Positions 40,326 through 48,323 of a stretch of 53,249 bases of DNA are shown here, piece after piece; positions within the stretch are counted from its first letter, which is position 1, and each line of letters opens with the position of its first letter. The position numbers were made by a program, and so were the translations under genes. Below the pieces are notes generated by a model. It worked only from the letters and a program-made list of their open reading frames with translations. It was not told where the DNA came from and did not search any database. Location: the NCBI GenBank assembly GCA_902774035.1, contig CACYHA010000012.1, positions 1 to 53,249 of the forward strand. The letters run 5' to 3'. The stretch is from Oscillospiraceae bacterium (GTDB taxonomy: Bacteria; Bacillota; Clostridia; Oscillospirales; Acutalibacteraceae).

Positions 40326-41597
40326 TTAAATCGCGTTGATCATTTCCATGATCCGCAGCACATAGGCCGGGCCTTCCGGGTTCGGACGGAAGACGTTGCC
40401 CTCCAGTACGAGATGGGCGCCGTGATAGGTCGGGAAGATATAGTATTTCCCGGTGGCGAATGTTCCGGCGAGGGCGGGGGAGGGCTGAGAAGCGACCTTC
40501 TCCTGCGGCGCCGTAAAGGGCGCGGTCTCCGAGATCGTGTTGGCAAGGCCGTCGTTCGGGCCCCAGCTTGTATCCATGACGATGCCGCCTTTGGTCGTGG
40601 TGTTCGTGCGGCCGAGCACGGGCATCAAAAGGGTGAACACAAAGTCGTCATTCTTTTTGTCCGCCACAAGATGTCCGTCTTTTTCGTCGGGCATGGTGCC
40701 GTCGTGGGGTACGGAGAAGTAATAGACATTGTCCAGCGTGCGGATCTGCGTTTTGTTGATCTGCGCCATATGATCGGGATCCATGTCATAGATCGCGGTA
40801 TCCGGGTCAGCGACCTCGCCGCTGGCAACCTTCTTCATGGTCTTGACCACGCTGCGGATCGTCTGCTTGAGCATCAGTCTTGTGCCGGGGCCGATCCATT
40901 TGCGGCTGTCCAGTCTGCCGGAAAGATAGTCGCCTGTATCCTGAACCGCTTGGGCGCAGACCGGCAGCGAGGAGCCGTTGAAGACCGCCGCGAGGCCGGT
41001 GACGGAATAGATCCAATCGGGTTTGCCGCCCTTGAACAGGTCGGAAAGCGTGCCGTCGGTCGTGGCGTCGATCTCGGCCTTTACGCCGTCGGCGAGCATC
41101 GTTGCGAGCATGGTGGAGGTCGGGCCGCCGAGAGAATGGCCGATCAGGTTGATCTTGTGCTTGCTGTCCCAGCGCTTCAGCAGGGCTTTTCCGGTGTAGT
41201 CCTTGCCGTAGCGGTCATGGCCGCAGGCTTCGGAATGGGCTTTGCCGTAGTCCACGCGGGCGCCGACAAGCTGGGCGTACAGCTCGCAGACCCGATCCCA
41301 GATGCTGCCGAAGGGCGCAATCGTCACGGCGGCGCAGTCATAGCCTTCGGCGCGGAAGGCCTTCATCATGTCGCCGTTGAAGAAGCCCCAGTAGGGCAGC
41401 GTCTTATAGGCTTTGTGCTCCTCGCCCCAGCCGAAAAAGCCGTGGACGAAGACATAGGTGTAGTTGGTGCGGTCCTTTTCGTGGGAGGCCTCGAGCTGCA
41501 GCTCCTTCGCCGGAAGAACAAAGCTCAGCGCGACCGCCAGCGCGAGGATGCCCGCCCAGACTTTTTGAAAAAGATAGGTCAAATAATCGAAATGCAT
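40326..41597 (-). CDS. Lipase family I.5-like hydrolase, array gene 4 (last)
   Basis: 423 residues. MHFDYLTYLFQKVW then a TM or signal-anchor (about 14-30). The hydrolase part follows Geobacillus/Staphylococcus lipases: FVHGFFGWGEE, RVDYGKAHSEACGHDRYGK (zinc-ligand His121 and His127 positions), LIGHSLGGPT (Ser155), DPDTAIYDMDPD (zinc Asp region), GPNDG (catalytic Asp) and GAHLVLEG (catalytic His). It is the most divergent of the four: its acyl-pocket region and C-terminus differ from the others. Confidence 0.82.
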   Translation of the reverse strand: MHFDYLTYLFQKVWAGILALAVALSFVLPAKELQLEASHEKDRTNYTYVFVHGFFGWGEEHKAYKTLPYWGFFNGDMMKAFRAEGYDCAAVTIAPFGSIWDRVCELYAQLVGARVDYGKAHSEACGHDRYGKDYTGKALLKRWDSKHKINLIGHSLGGPTSTMLATMLADGVKAEIDATTDGTLSDLFKGGKPDWIYSVTGLAAVFNGSSLPVCAQAVQDTGDYLSGRLDSRKWIGPGTRLMLKQTIRSVVKTMKKVASGEVADPDTAIYDMDPDHMAQINKTQIRTLDNVYYFSVPHDGTMPDEKDGHLVADKKNDDFVFTLLMPVLGRTNTTTKGGIVMDTSWGPNDGLANTISETAPFTAPQEKVASQPSPALAGTFATGKYYIFPTYHGAHLVLEGNVFRPNPEGPAYVLRIMEMINAI

Positions 41598-41603
41598 GGA
41601 TAC

Positions 41604-41653
41604 CCCTCTGTTCACTGTTCACTGTTCACTGCTCACTGTCCACTGCTCACTGC
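41604..41653. repeat. Heptamer repeat (TGTTCAC/TGTCCAC) between lipase genes
   Basis: About six tandem 7-base units of TGTTCAC, TGCTCAC and TGTCCAC. Read on the minus strand (CAGTGAGCAG...), it provides the stop codon of lipase gene 3 and lies just upstream of lipase gene 4. Boundaries are uncertain by a base. Confidence 0.65.
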
Positions 41654-42930
41654 TCCAGCGCATTGACCATTTCCATCACATGCAGCAGATAGGTCGGGCC
41701 GTCAAGCTGGGGACGCGAAAAATCGCCGATGATCCAGGTGTGGGAGCCGCGGATCGTGGGAAGGATGTTGTAAACGCCGCGTTTGGCTTCGGCGGCAACC
41801 TTCGGCGAGGCGGGGCCGGAAAGTTCGTTGGTCGGTGCGCCGAAGGGGGCGCGCTGCGAGATCACGTTGACACAGCCGTCGTTTTCCTGCCAGCTTTCGT
41901 CCAGTACCAGCCCGCCGTCGGTGACGGTGTTTGTGCGGCCGAGGACCGGCGTGAGCGCACCGATGATCGGGTCGGCGCATTTGTTGTCCATCATGATGTG
42001 ACCGTCGATTTTGCTGCGGACGGAGTCGTCAAAGACCAGCGAGAAGTAATAGACGTTCTTCAGCGTTGCGATGTCCTTGTTCATGGCGATCGCGTTGTCG
42101 GGCGTCATGTCATAGATCGCGGTGTCCGGGTCGGCCACGTCGCCGCTGGTCATGTGCGCCAGCATGACGGCGCGCAGCTCAAAGTAGCGCTTGGCCAGAG
42201 AGCGGATGCCGAGCGGCAGATATTTGATCTCGTCGATCTGCGCCTGCACAGCGTTCTTTGTGTCGCGGATGGCCTGCTTGCCGGAAAACAGCGAGGTGCC
42301 GTTATAGACCGCCGAAGCGCCGACGCAGGCGTGGATCCAGTCGCCTTTGCCGCCTTTGAACAGCTCGGAGAGGGAACCGTCGGTGGTGGCTTCCCGTTCG
42401 GCCGCGGAGCCATTGGCAAGAAGGCTGGTCAGCATGATGACGTTTCTGCCGCCGAGCGAATGGCCGATCAGGTTCACCTTGTGCTTGCTGTCCCATTTGT
42501 CCAGCAGGGCTTTGCCGGTGAAATCCTCGCCGTAGCGGTCGTGGCCGCAGGCTTCGGAATGGGCTTTGCCGTAATCCACCCGGGTGCCGGTCAGACGCGC
42601 GTAGGCTTCGCAGCAGCGATCCCAGACGCTGCCGGCAGCGTCCATGGTCGGCGCGGCGATGATGTAGCCCGCTTCGCGGTAGCCCTTGATGGCGTCGCCG
42701 TTGAACATGCCCCAATGCGGCATGCCCTGATAGGCGTTGAGGTCTGCGTCTTCGTTCCAGCCGAGAAAGCCGTGCAGCAGCACAAACGGATAGTTGGTCT
42801 TGTCGGCGCTGTGGTCTGCGTCAAAATGGATCTTTTTCTGCAGCCCGGAAAAGAGCGAAAGAAAGATGAACGCAGCAATCATAAACGCACTGACTCTGCG
42901 GATGAACCAGGTCATGTAATCGAAATGCAT
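41647..42930 (-). CDS. Lipase family I.5-like hydrolase, array gene 3
   Basis: 427 residues. TM anchor about 13-30. YPFVLLHGFLGWNED, RVDYGKAHSEACGHDRYGED (His124, His130), LIGHSLGGRN (Ser158), DPDTAIYDMTPDNAIAMN, DESWQENDGCVNVIS (catalytic Asp in NDG) and GSHTWIIG (catalytic His). All triad and putative zinc ligands are kept. The stop lies in a heptamer repeat. Probably co-transcribed with genes 2 and 4, given gaps of about 50 bases. Confidence 0.85.
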   Translation of the reverse strand: MHFDYMTWFIRRVSAFMIAAFIFLSLFSGLQKKIHFDADHSADKTNYPFVLLHGFLGWNEDADLNAYQGMPHWGMFNGDAIKGYREAGYIIAAPTMDAAGSVWDRCCEAYARLTGTRVDYGKAHSEACGHDRYGEDFTGKALLDKWDSKHKVNLIGHSLGGRNVIMLTSLLANGSAAEREATTDGSLSELFKGGKGDWIHACVGASAVYNGTSLFSGKQAIRDTKNAVQAQIDEIKYLPLGIRSLAKRYFELRAVMLAHMTSGDVADPDTAIYDMTPDNAIAMNKDIATLKNVYYFSLVFDDSVRSKIDGHIMMDNKCADPIIGALTPVLGRTNTVTDGGLVLDESWQENDGCVNVISQRAPFGAPTNELSGPASPKVAAEAKRGVYNILPTIRGSHTWIIGDFSRPQLDGPTYLLHVMEMVNALEQ

Positions 42931-42956
42931 AGGAATCCCCTCTGTTTAAATGGCTT

Positions 42957-42982
42957 TTACTGTCCACTGTTTACTGTTCACT
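42957..42982. repeat. Heptamer repeat between lipase genes 2 and 3
   Basis: TTACTGTCCACTGTTTACTG then TTCAC: 7-base units of the TGTCCAC/TGTTTAC type. It supplies the TGA of lipase gene 2 (minus strand). Confidence 0.6.
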
Positions 42983-44261
42983 TCTCTAACGCATTGATCA
43001 TTTCCATGATGTGCATCAGATAGGTCGGGCCGTCGAGCTGTGGGCGCACAAAGTCGCCGATGATCCACATGTGGGTGGCGTGGATGGTCGGCAGGATGTT
43101 GTAGACCCCGCGCTTTGCCTCGTGCGCGATCTTCGGCGAAGCGGGACCGGAAAGGTCGTTGGTCGGCGCACCGAAGGGGGCGCGCTGCGAAATGGTGTTG
43201 ACCATACCGTCGTTCATCTGCCAGCTTTCGTCCAGCGCGATGCCGCCGTCCGTCACGGTGTTCGTGCGGCCGAGCACCGGGGTGAGCGCACCGATCACCG
43301 GATCGGCGACCGTGCGGTCCATCATGATGTGGCCGTCGACCTTACTGTAGGCCACGTCTTCAAAGACGGCGGAGAAGTAATAGATATCCTTGGCTGTGAC
43401 GAGATCCTTGTTCATGGCGATCGCGTTGTCGGGCGTCATGTCGTAGATCGCGGTGTCGGGGTCGGCCACATTGCCGCTCGTCATGCTGGCGAGCGTTGCG
43501 GCGCGGACCTCCCAATAATCCTTGACCAGCGTGCGCACGCCGAGCGGCAGATACTTCGTTTCGTCAATCTGCTTTTGCAGGGCGTTCTTCGTGTCGCGGA
43601 TGGCCTGCTTGCCGGAAAACAGCGAGGTGCCGTTATAGACCGCGGAGGCGCCCACACAGGCGTGGATCCAGTTGCCCTTGCCGCCGGTGAACAGGCCGGA
43701 CAGCGAGCCGTCGGTCGTGGCGTCGCGCTCGGCTTTGGAGCCGGCGTCAAGCAGGCTCGCGAGCACAATGACGTCCTTGCCGGCTTGGGAGTGCCCGATC
43801 AGGTTGATTTTGTGGCTGCTATCCCATTTGTCCAGCATGGCCTTGCCGGTGTAATCCTCTCCGTACCGGTCGTGGCCGCAGGCTTCGGCGTGTGCTTTGC
43901 CGTAATCCACGCGGGTGCCGGTCAGCTTTGCGTAGACCTCGCAGGCGCGGTCCCAGTTGCTGCCGCCGGCGTCGACTGTCGGGGCAACGCAGAGGAAGCC
44001 CGCCTCGCGGTAGCCTCTCAGACAGTCGCCGTTGAACATGCCCCAATAGGGCATCCCCTTGTAGGCGCCGTTTTTGGCGTCTTCGTTCCAGCTCAGGAAG
44101 CCGTGCATCATCACAAAGGGATAGTTGGTCTTGTCGGCGCTGTGGTCGGCGTCAAAATGCGGGTGTTTCTGCAGCCCGGAAAACGGGATCAGCAAGACAA
44201 AGATCGTGAGAAAGAATGCGTTGAATTTGCGAACGAACCAGGTCATGTAGTCGAAATGCAT
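42978..44261 (-). CDS. Lipase family I.5-like hydrolase, array gene 2
   Basis: 427 residues. Very similar to gene 3: MHFDYMTWFVRKFNAFFLTI anchor, RVDYGKAHAEACGHDRYGED, ATHMWIIG. The nucleophile elbow is GHSQAGKD, so the usual Gly after Ser-x is Ala (Ser158). ATG 44261 follows GAGAGGGGAAA; upstream in-frame starts lack a site. It is separated from gene 1 by a terminator, so it needs its own promoter. Confidence 0.84.
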   Translation of the reverse strand: MHFDYMTWFVRKFNAFFLTIFVLLIPFSGLQKHPHFDADHSADKTNYPFVMMHGFLSWNEDAKNGAYKGMPYWGMFNGDCLRGYREAGFLCVAPTVDAGGSNWDRACEVYAKLTGTRVDYGKAHAEACGHDRYGEDYTGKAMLDKWDSSHKINLIGHSQAGKDVIVLASLLDAGSKAERDATTDGSLSGLFTGGKGNWIHACVGASAVYNGTSLFSGKQAIRDTKNALQKQIDETKYLPLGVRTLVKDYWEVRAATLASMTSGNVADPDTAIYDMTPDNAIAMNKDLVTAKDIYYFSAVFEDVAYSKVDGHIMMDRTVADPVIGALTPVLGRTNTVTDGGIALDESWQMNDGMVNTISQRAPFGAPTNDLSGPASPKIAHEAKRGVYNILPTIHATHMWIIGDFVRPQLDGPTYLMHIMEMINALEK

Positions 44262-44319
44262 GACAGTTTCCCCTCTCTCGGCAACCGATAGTATCATCGG
44301 CCGCCTTGTTTATTTTCAG

Positions 44320-44350
44320 TAAAATCCCACCGTAGAAGAAGCGGTGGGAT
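44320..44350 (-). terminator. Terminator after lipase array gene 1
   Basis: Minus strand: ATCCCACCG and CGGTGGGAT form the stem, followed by TTTT. It separates array gene 1 from genes 2-4. Confidence 0.7.
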
Positions 44351-44379
44351 CCTGCTGTTGTTCAAATTCGCTTTGCGCG

Positions 44380-45654
44380 TCAGATGGCGTTGATCATCTC
44401 GAACAGATCGACAAGGTAGTTCAGACCGTCCGTCTGCGGCTTGACAAAGTCGCCGATGGGCCACATGTGCGAGGCACGCACGGTGGGCAGAACATTGTAG
44501 ACGCCGGGCTTGATCTGCTTCGCGGTCGCCGCGCTGGGGCCGGCGGTCAGATTGTTGACCGGGGCGCCGAGGGGCGCGATCTGAGAGATCACGTTGGCGC
44601 AGCCGTCGTTGGCCTGCCATTTTTCGTCGAGCACCAGACCGCCTTCGGTCACGGTGTTCGTGCGGGCGATGATCGGCGTCAGGCCGCCGATGACCGGGTC
44701 GGCAACGGAGTTGTCGGTGACGATGTGGCCGTCCGCAGCCTTTTTCGTGTCGTCCTGCACGTGAGAGATGTAATACACGCTCTTCACGGTGGCGATCTCC
44801 TTGTTCATGGCAACGGCGTTATCGGGCTGCATATCATAGATCGCGGTGTCGGGATCCGCGATATCGCCGCTCGTGATGTTCTCCAGAACCTTGACCATGC
44901 CGTCCAGAATGCCGTAAACGACCTTGCGGCTGCCGAAACGCAGGAACTTATACTGATTGAGCTGGCTCTTGAGATATTCGCCGGAATCATGCACGGCCTG
45001 GTGGTTGACAAACAGCGTGGTGCCGTTATACACCGCGGCAAGGCCGGTGCAGGTGTGGATCCAGGCAGCTTTGCCGCCGGTGAAGAGACCGGAGATGGAT
45101 CCGTCCTTGGTGGCCTTCTTTTCGGCCTTGGAGCCTTCCGCCATCAGGGAGGTGAACAGGATCACATCTTTGCCGGCAAGGGAGTGACCGATAAGGTTGA
45201 TCTTGTGCTTCTTGTCGAATTTTTCCAGCATGGCTTTGCCGGTGTAGTCCTCGCCGTAGCGCTCATGGCCGCAGGCCTCGGAATGGGCCTTGCCGTAGTC
45301 CACACGGGTGCCGGTCAGCTTTGCGTAAAGTTCGCAGGCGCGGTGCCAGTTGCTGCCTGCCGGGTCAAGCATCGGCGCAACGCAGGTGTAGCCCGCTTCG
45401 CGGTAGCCGGCAAGGGCGTCGCCGTTGAGCATGCCCCAATACTGCATGCCCTTGTAAGCGTTGTTCGGCGCGTCTTCGTTCCAGCTCTGGAACCCGTGGA
45501 TCATCACGAAGGGATAGTTGGTCTTGTCAGCAGAATGGTCTGCCTCAAAGTGCAGCGGCTTTTTGAGCTGGGAAAGCGGAATCAGCAGCACAAAGACCGC
45601 GAGGATGAATGCATTGAACTTGCGGATAAACCAGGTCAGATAATCAAAATGCAT
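44380..45654 (-). CDS. Lipase family I.5-like hydrolase, array gene 1 (first)
   Basis: 424 residues. MHFDYLTWFIRKFNAFILAV anchor, YPFVMIHGFQSWNED, RVDYGKAHSEACGHERYGED (zinc-type His pair), LIGHSLAGKD (Ser158, elbow with Ala), DPDTAIYDMQPDNAVAMN, DEKWQANDGCANVIS and ASHMWPIG. Family I.5 lipases are normally secreted; these are probably held at the membrane by the N-terminal segment. AAGGAG lies upstream of the ATG, and a good promoter at 45691-45719. Confidence 0.85.
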   Translation of the reverse strand: MHFDYLTWFIRKFNAFILAVFVLLIPLSQLKKPLHFEADHSADKTNYPFVMIHGFQSWNEDAPNNAYKGMQYWGMLNGDALAGYREAGYTCVAPMLDPAGSNWHRACELYAKLTGTRVDYGKAHSEACGHERYGEDYTGKAMLEKFDKKHKINLIGHSLAGKDVILFTSLMAEGSKAEKKATKDGSISGLFTGGKAAWIHTCTGLAAVYNGTTLFVNHQAVHDSGEYLKSQLNQYKFLRFGSRKVVYGILDGMVKVLENITSGDIADPDTAIYDMQPDNAVAMNKEIATVKSVYYISHVQDDTKKAADGHIVTDNSVADPVIGGLTPIIARTNTVTEGGLVLDEKWQANDGCANVISQIAPLGAPVNNLTAGPSAATAKQIKPGVYNVLPTVRASHMWPIGDFVKPQTDGLNYLVDLFEMINAI

Positions 45655-45690
45655 GAAAAACGACTCCTTTCATCGTCTCAGGATACATAA

Positions 45691-45719
45691 ATTATAACAA
45701 ACCGTTCACGAAAAAGCAA
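45691..45719 (-). promoter_or_regulatory. Promoter of lipase array gene 1
   Basis: Minus strand: TTGCTT (45714-45719), 17 bases, TATAAT (45691-45696). Confidence 0.7.
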
Positions 45720-45768
45720 TACATTACAATATAAAATCAAGAAAAATTCGGTTTTTCCGCAAAAACAC

Positions 45769-45797
45769 TTGAAAAAGTTGAAACAATCCTATATAAT
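45769..45797 (+). promoter_or_regulatory. Promoter of the sensory hydrogenase cluster
   Basis: TTGAAA (45769-45774), 17 bases, TATAAT (45792-45797). The leader to the TTG start at 45911 is about 105 bases, with no clear hairpin. Confidence 0.65.
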
Positions 45798-45910
45798 TAC
45801 CATGTATATTAATGTAGCGGCAATTTACCCTTTTTGTGCAGAAAAACGCATGATTTTGATTTGTCCGCTGAAAACCGCATAGTGAGAGGAAAAGAAAAGA
45901 GGGAACGATT

Positions 45911-46798
45911 TTGGCAGCGGATCTTCATTGTCACACAAAATTATCCGACGGCGCGCTGGGCATCGACGACTTGCTCATCCTCGCCAAAAACAGCGGCATC
46001 ACCACCCTTGCGATCACCGACCACGACTGTCTGGCCGGTGTGGTGCGCGCGCAGATCATCGGCGAACGCTACGGGATCACGGTGGTCCCCGGCGTTGAAT
46101 TTTCCTGCACGGACAAAGCGCGCGGCCGCAAGGCGCACATGCTGTGCTATTTGCCGGACAAGCCCGAGCGGCTTGAGGGACTTTGCAAACGCAATTCCAA
46201 CACCCGCAAGACCGCGGGCAGGATCATGGCGATGAAAGCGGCAAAGAAATACCCCATTTCTCTGGAGTTCATCGTGAAATGCGCGGCCGGCTCCACAAAC
46301 ATCTTCAAGCAGCACATCATGCAGGCGCTGATGGAGTGCGGCTATACCACAACGATCTTCGGCGAGCTGTTCGATTCCCTGTTCAAAAAAGGCAGCCCCG
46401 ACTCCATCCTTGTGGAAGCGACCTATCCCACGCCGCAGGAAACGCTGGAGGCGATCCATGACGCCGGCGGCATCGCCGTGCTTGCCCATCCGGGCTTTTA
46501 CGACAACTTTGAGCTGCTTGACGAGCTGATCGAGCTCGGCCTTGACGGCGTTGAGGTCTGGCACCCGGAGAACACCCCCGAGCAGCAGGAAAAGCTGAAA
46601 AAGATCGCCAAAAAGCATCACCTGCTTATGACCGGCGGCAGCGATTTCCACGGCGCGTTCAACGCGAAGCCCACCAAGCTGGGCGATTGCGGCCCGGACG
46701 AGGACGCCGTCGCCGCCCTGTTCAGCTTCAAGGCCAGACAGCGCCGCAAACAAAGAAAGGCCGAACCGCAGAAGGCTGCGGTGCAGGCGGATCAGTAA
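45911..46798 (+). CDS. PHP-domain phosphoesterase (TrpH/YciV-like)
   Basis: 295 residues. Metal motifs of the PHP fold are all visible: DLHCHTKLSDG, ITDHD, VPGVEFSC, VLAHPGFYD and GGSDFHG. TTG 45911 is the likely start, since GAGGGAA lies seven bases upstream and no ATG is suitable. It opens the cluster that holds the HydS-like hydrogenase. PHP genes are a known companion of group D sensory hydrogenases; the substrate is unknown. Confidence 0.88.
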   Translation: MAADLHCHTKLSDGALGIDDLLILAKNSGITTLAITDHDCLAGVVRAQIIGERYGITVVPGVEFSCTDKARGRKAHMLCYLPDKPERLEGLCKRNSNTRKTAGRIMAMKAAKKYPISLEFIVKCAAGSTNIFKQHIMQALMECGYTTTIFGELFDSLFKKGSPDSILVEATYPTPQETLEAIHDAGGIAVLAHPGFYDNFELLDELIELGLDGVEVWHPENTPEQQEKLKKIAKKHHLLMTGGSDFHGAFNAKPTKLGDCGPDEDAVAALFSFKARQRRKQRKAEPQKAAVQADQ

Positions 46799-46831
46799 CA
46801 CGAGAATTATTCAACGAAAAGAGTTTCGATT

Positions 46832-47410
46832 ATGGCAGAAAACGACGTAAAGATTTATCAGAGCAAGGCGCAGCGCCTGGGTGTGCGTGTCAATTTGAAC
46901 GACGATTTCGACAACGTGAACCGGCAGCGCTCCAACGGCAATCTGGAAAAAGCGCGGGCGCTTGGCGAACGGCTTTCCCGGCTCACGCCGTCCATGGACA
47001 GCGACGGCCTGCAGGTCAATCTGCAGGACATGCTGCCGAAAAAATATCTTTCGCAGGACATCCTTTACCAGATCAAGGTGCTGCTCGTGTTTGAGGCGGA
47101 GGCGCTGCTGGAGCTGGAGATCCCGGTGCCGGTGCTTGCCACCACGGCGATCAACAGCCTGCATGACGCCCTGCGTGAAAGCGCTCCGGGGTTCCATAAG
47201 AACATCTCCGACGGCGCAGCCTTCACCTTCTATTTTCTGGCGATGAAAAAGAGCGGCGACATTTCACAGAACATCGGCGAAGCCTTCGCCATGCTGTGCA
47301 ACGTCAAAAACAAAGAGGGCTTTGTGGAAGCCGGACGCAGCGTTTGGAACCTTGCGGCCAGCGTGATCCAGAAGGAGATCCGCAAAGCGGAGTTCGATCT
47401 GGAAAAATAA
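46832..47410 (+). CDS. Unknown protein in hydrogenase cluster (192 aa)
   Basis: No signal peptide or TM segment; mostly helical. Segments: VKIYQSKAQRLGVRVNLNDD, LEKARALGERLSRLTPSMDS, SQDILYQIKVLLVFEAEALL and SGDISQNIGEAFAMLCNV. No cysteines likely to hold a cluster beyond one. I do not recognise a family. Its position between PHP and DRTGG genes, on the same strand, suggests a part in the same signalling unit. Confidence 0.65.
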   Translation: MAENDVKIYQSKAQRLGVRVNLNDDFDNVNRQRSNGNLEKARALGERLSRLTPSMDSDGLQVNLQDMLPKKYLSQDILYQIKVLLVFEAEALLELEIPVPVLATTAINSLHDALRESAPGFHKNISDGAAFTFYFLAMKKSGDISQNIGEAFAMLCNVKNKEGFVEAGRSVWNLAASVIQKEIRKAEFDLEK

Positions 47411-47496
47411 AAAAGATAATACAACGAAAAGCGGCGATTTGCGGGCGGCACATGGCGCTCACGGCTCGCTCTTTTCTTGCAAAAAGGGGAATTTTT

Positions 47497-47847
47497 ATGA
47501 AAGTGAAAGACATCATCGACATTCTGAACGCCGAGATTATCTGCCGCGACGATCTGCTGGACACCGAAGTCCAGACCGCCTGCGGCAGCGACATGATGAG
47601 TGATGTGCTCGCGTTTGTGAAGGAACAGGGAGTTTTGCTGACGGGGCTTGTGAATCCGCAGGTCGTTCGCACGGCCGAAATGATGGATATGCACTGCATC
47701 GTCTTTGTGCGCGGTAAGCGGCCGAGCATCGACATCATCCACCTGGCTGAGGACCGCGACATGGTGATGCTTGCAACAAAAATGGAAATGTTCACTTCCT
47801 GCGGGCGGCTGTATGACGCCGGCCTGAGGGGAGGCATTGAAAAATAA
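47497..47847 (+). CDS. DRTGG-domain protein (first)
   Basis: 116 residues. IDILNAEIICRDDLLDTEVQ, GSDMMSDVLAFVKEQGVLLT and GLVNPQVVRTAEMMDM match the DRTGG fold found beside CBS domains and in phosphotransacetylase. The role is presumed to be ligand sensing. ATG 47497 follows AAGGGGA; upstream in-frame codons are non-coding. The stop overlaps the next start (TAATG). Confidence 0.82.
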   Translation: MKVKDIIDILNAEIICRDDLLDTEVQTACGSDMMSDVLAFVKEQGVLLTGLVNPQVVRTAEMMDMHCIVFVRGKRPSIDIIHLAEDRDMVMLATKMEMFTSCGRLYDAGLRGGIEK

Positions 47848-48269
47848 TGGATTCCATCAAGCTGCATTATGACATCTCCGCAACGGATTTTACCCGGGCG
47901 GGCGCGGCCTCCGGCGATGTGAAGCGCACGCTCAAGGCGCTCGGCGTTTCGCCGGCAACGATCCGCAATGTGGCTGTCGCCATGTATGAGGGCGAGATCA
48001 ACATGGTCATTCACGGGGGCGGCGGCGTGATCGATGTGGAGATCACCGAGGACGCCATCCGGATGGTGCTTGCCGATCAGGGCCCGGGCATCGAAAACGT
48101 GGAGCTTGCCATGAAGGAGGGTTATTCCACTGCGCCCGACAATATCCGCGCCCTCGGGTTCGGCGCCGGCATGGGCCTGCCGAACATCAAAAAGTACACA
48201 GACGAGTTCCAGCTCGATACCGCGCTGGGTGTCGGCACGACGCTGACGCTGAAGGTGTTTATGAAGTAA
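47847..48269 (+). CDS. Anti-sigma-factor-like HATPase protein
   Basis: 140 residues. GHKL fold: N-box AVAMYEGEINMVIHG, G1 box MVLADQGPGIENV and G2 box GFGAGMGLPNIKKYTDEF. It is close to SpoIIAB/RsbW-type ATP-binding kinases. In group D hydrogenase clusters such proteins are thought to relay the redox signal. It overlaps the DRTGG gene by one base. Confidence 0.87.
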   Translation: MDSIKLHYDISATDFTRAGAASGDVKRTLKALGVSPATIRNVAVAMYEGEINMVIHGGGGVIDVEITEDAIRMVLADQGPGIENVELAMKEGYSTAPDNIRALGFGAGMGLPNIKKYTDEFQLDTALGVGTTLTLKVFMK

Positions 48270-48323
48270 AAAGGGGACACTGTCCACTGACTACTGATCA
48301 TAATTCTCCCAAGGAGATCCAAT

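Noticed and set aside
41604-41653. Heptamer tract considered as a CRISPR remnant
   Set aside because: Units are 7 bases with no spacers, and no cas genes are present.
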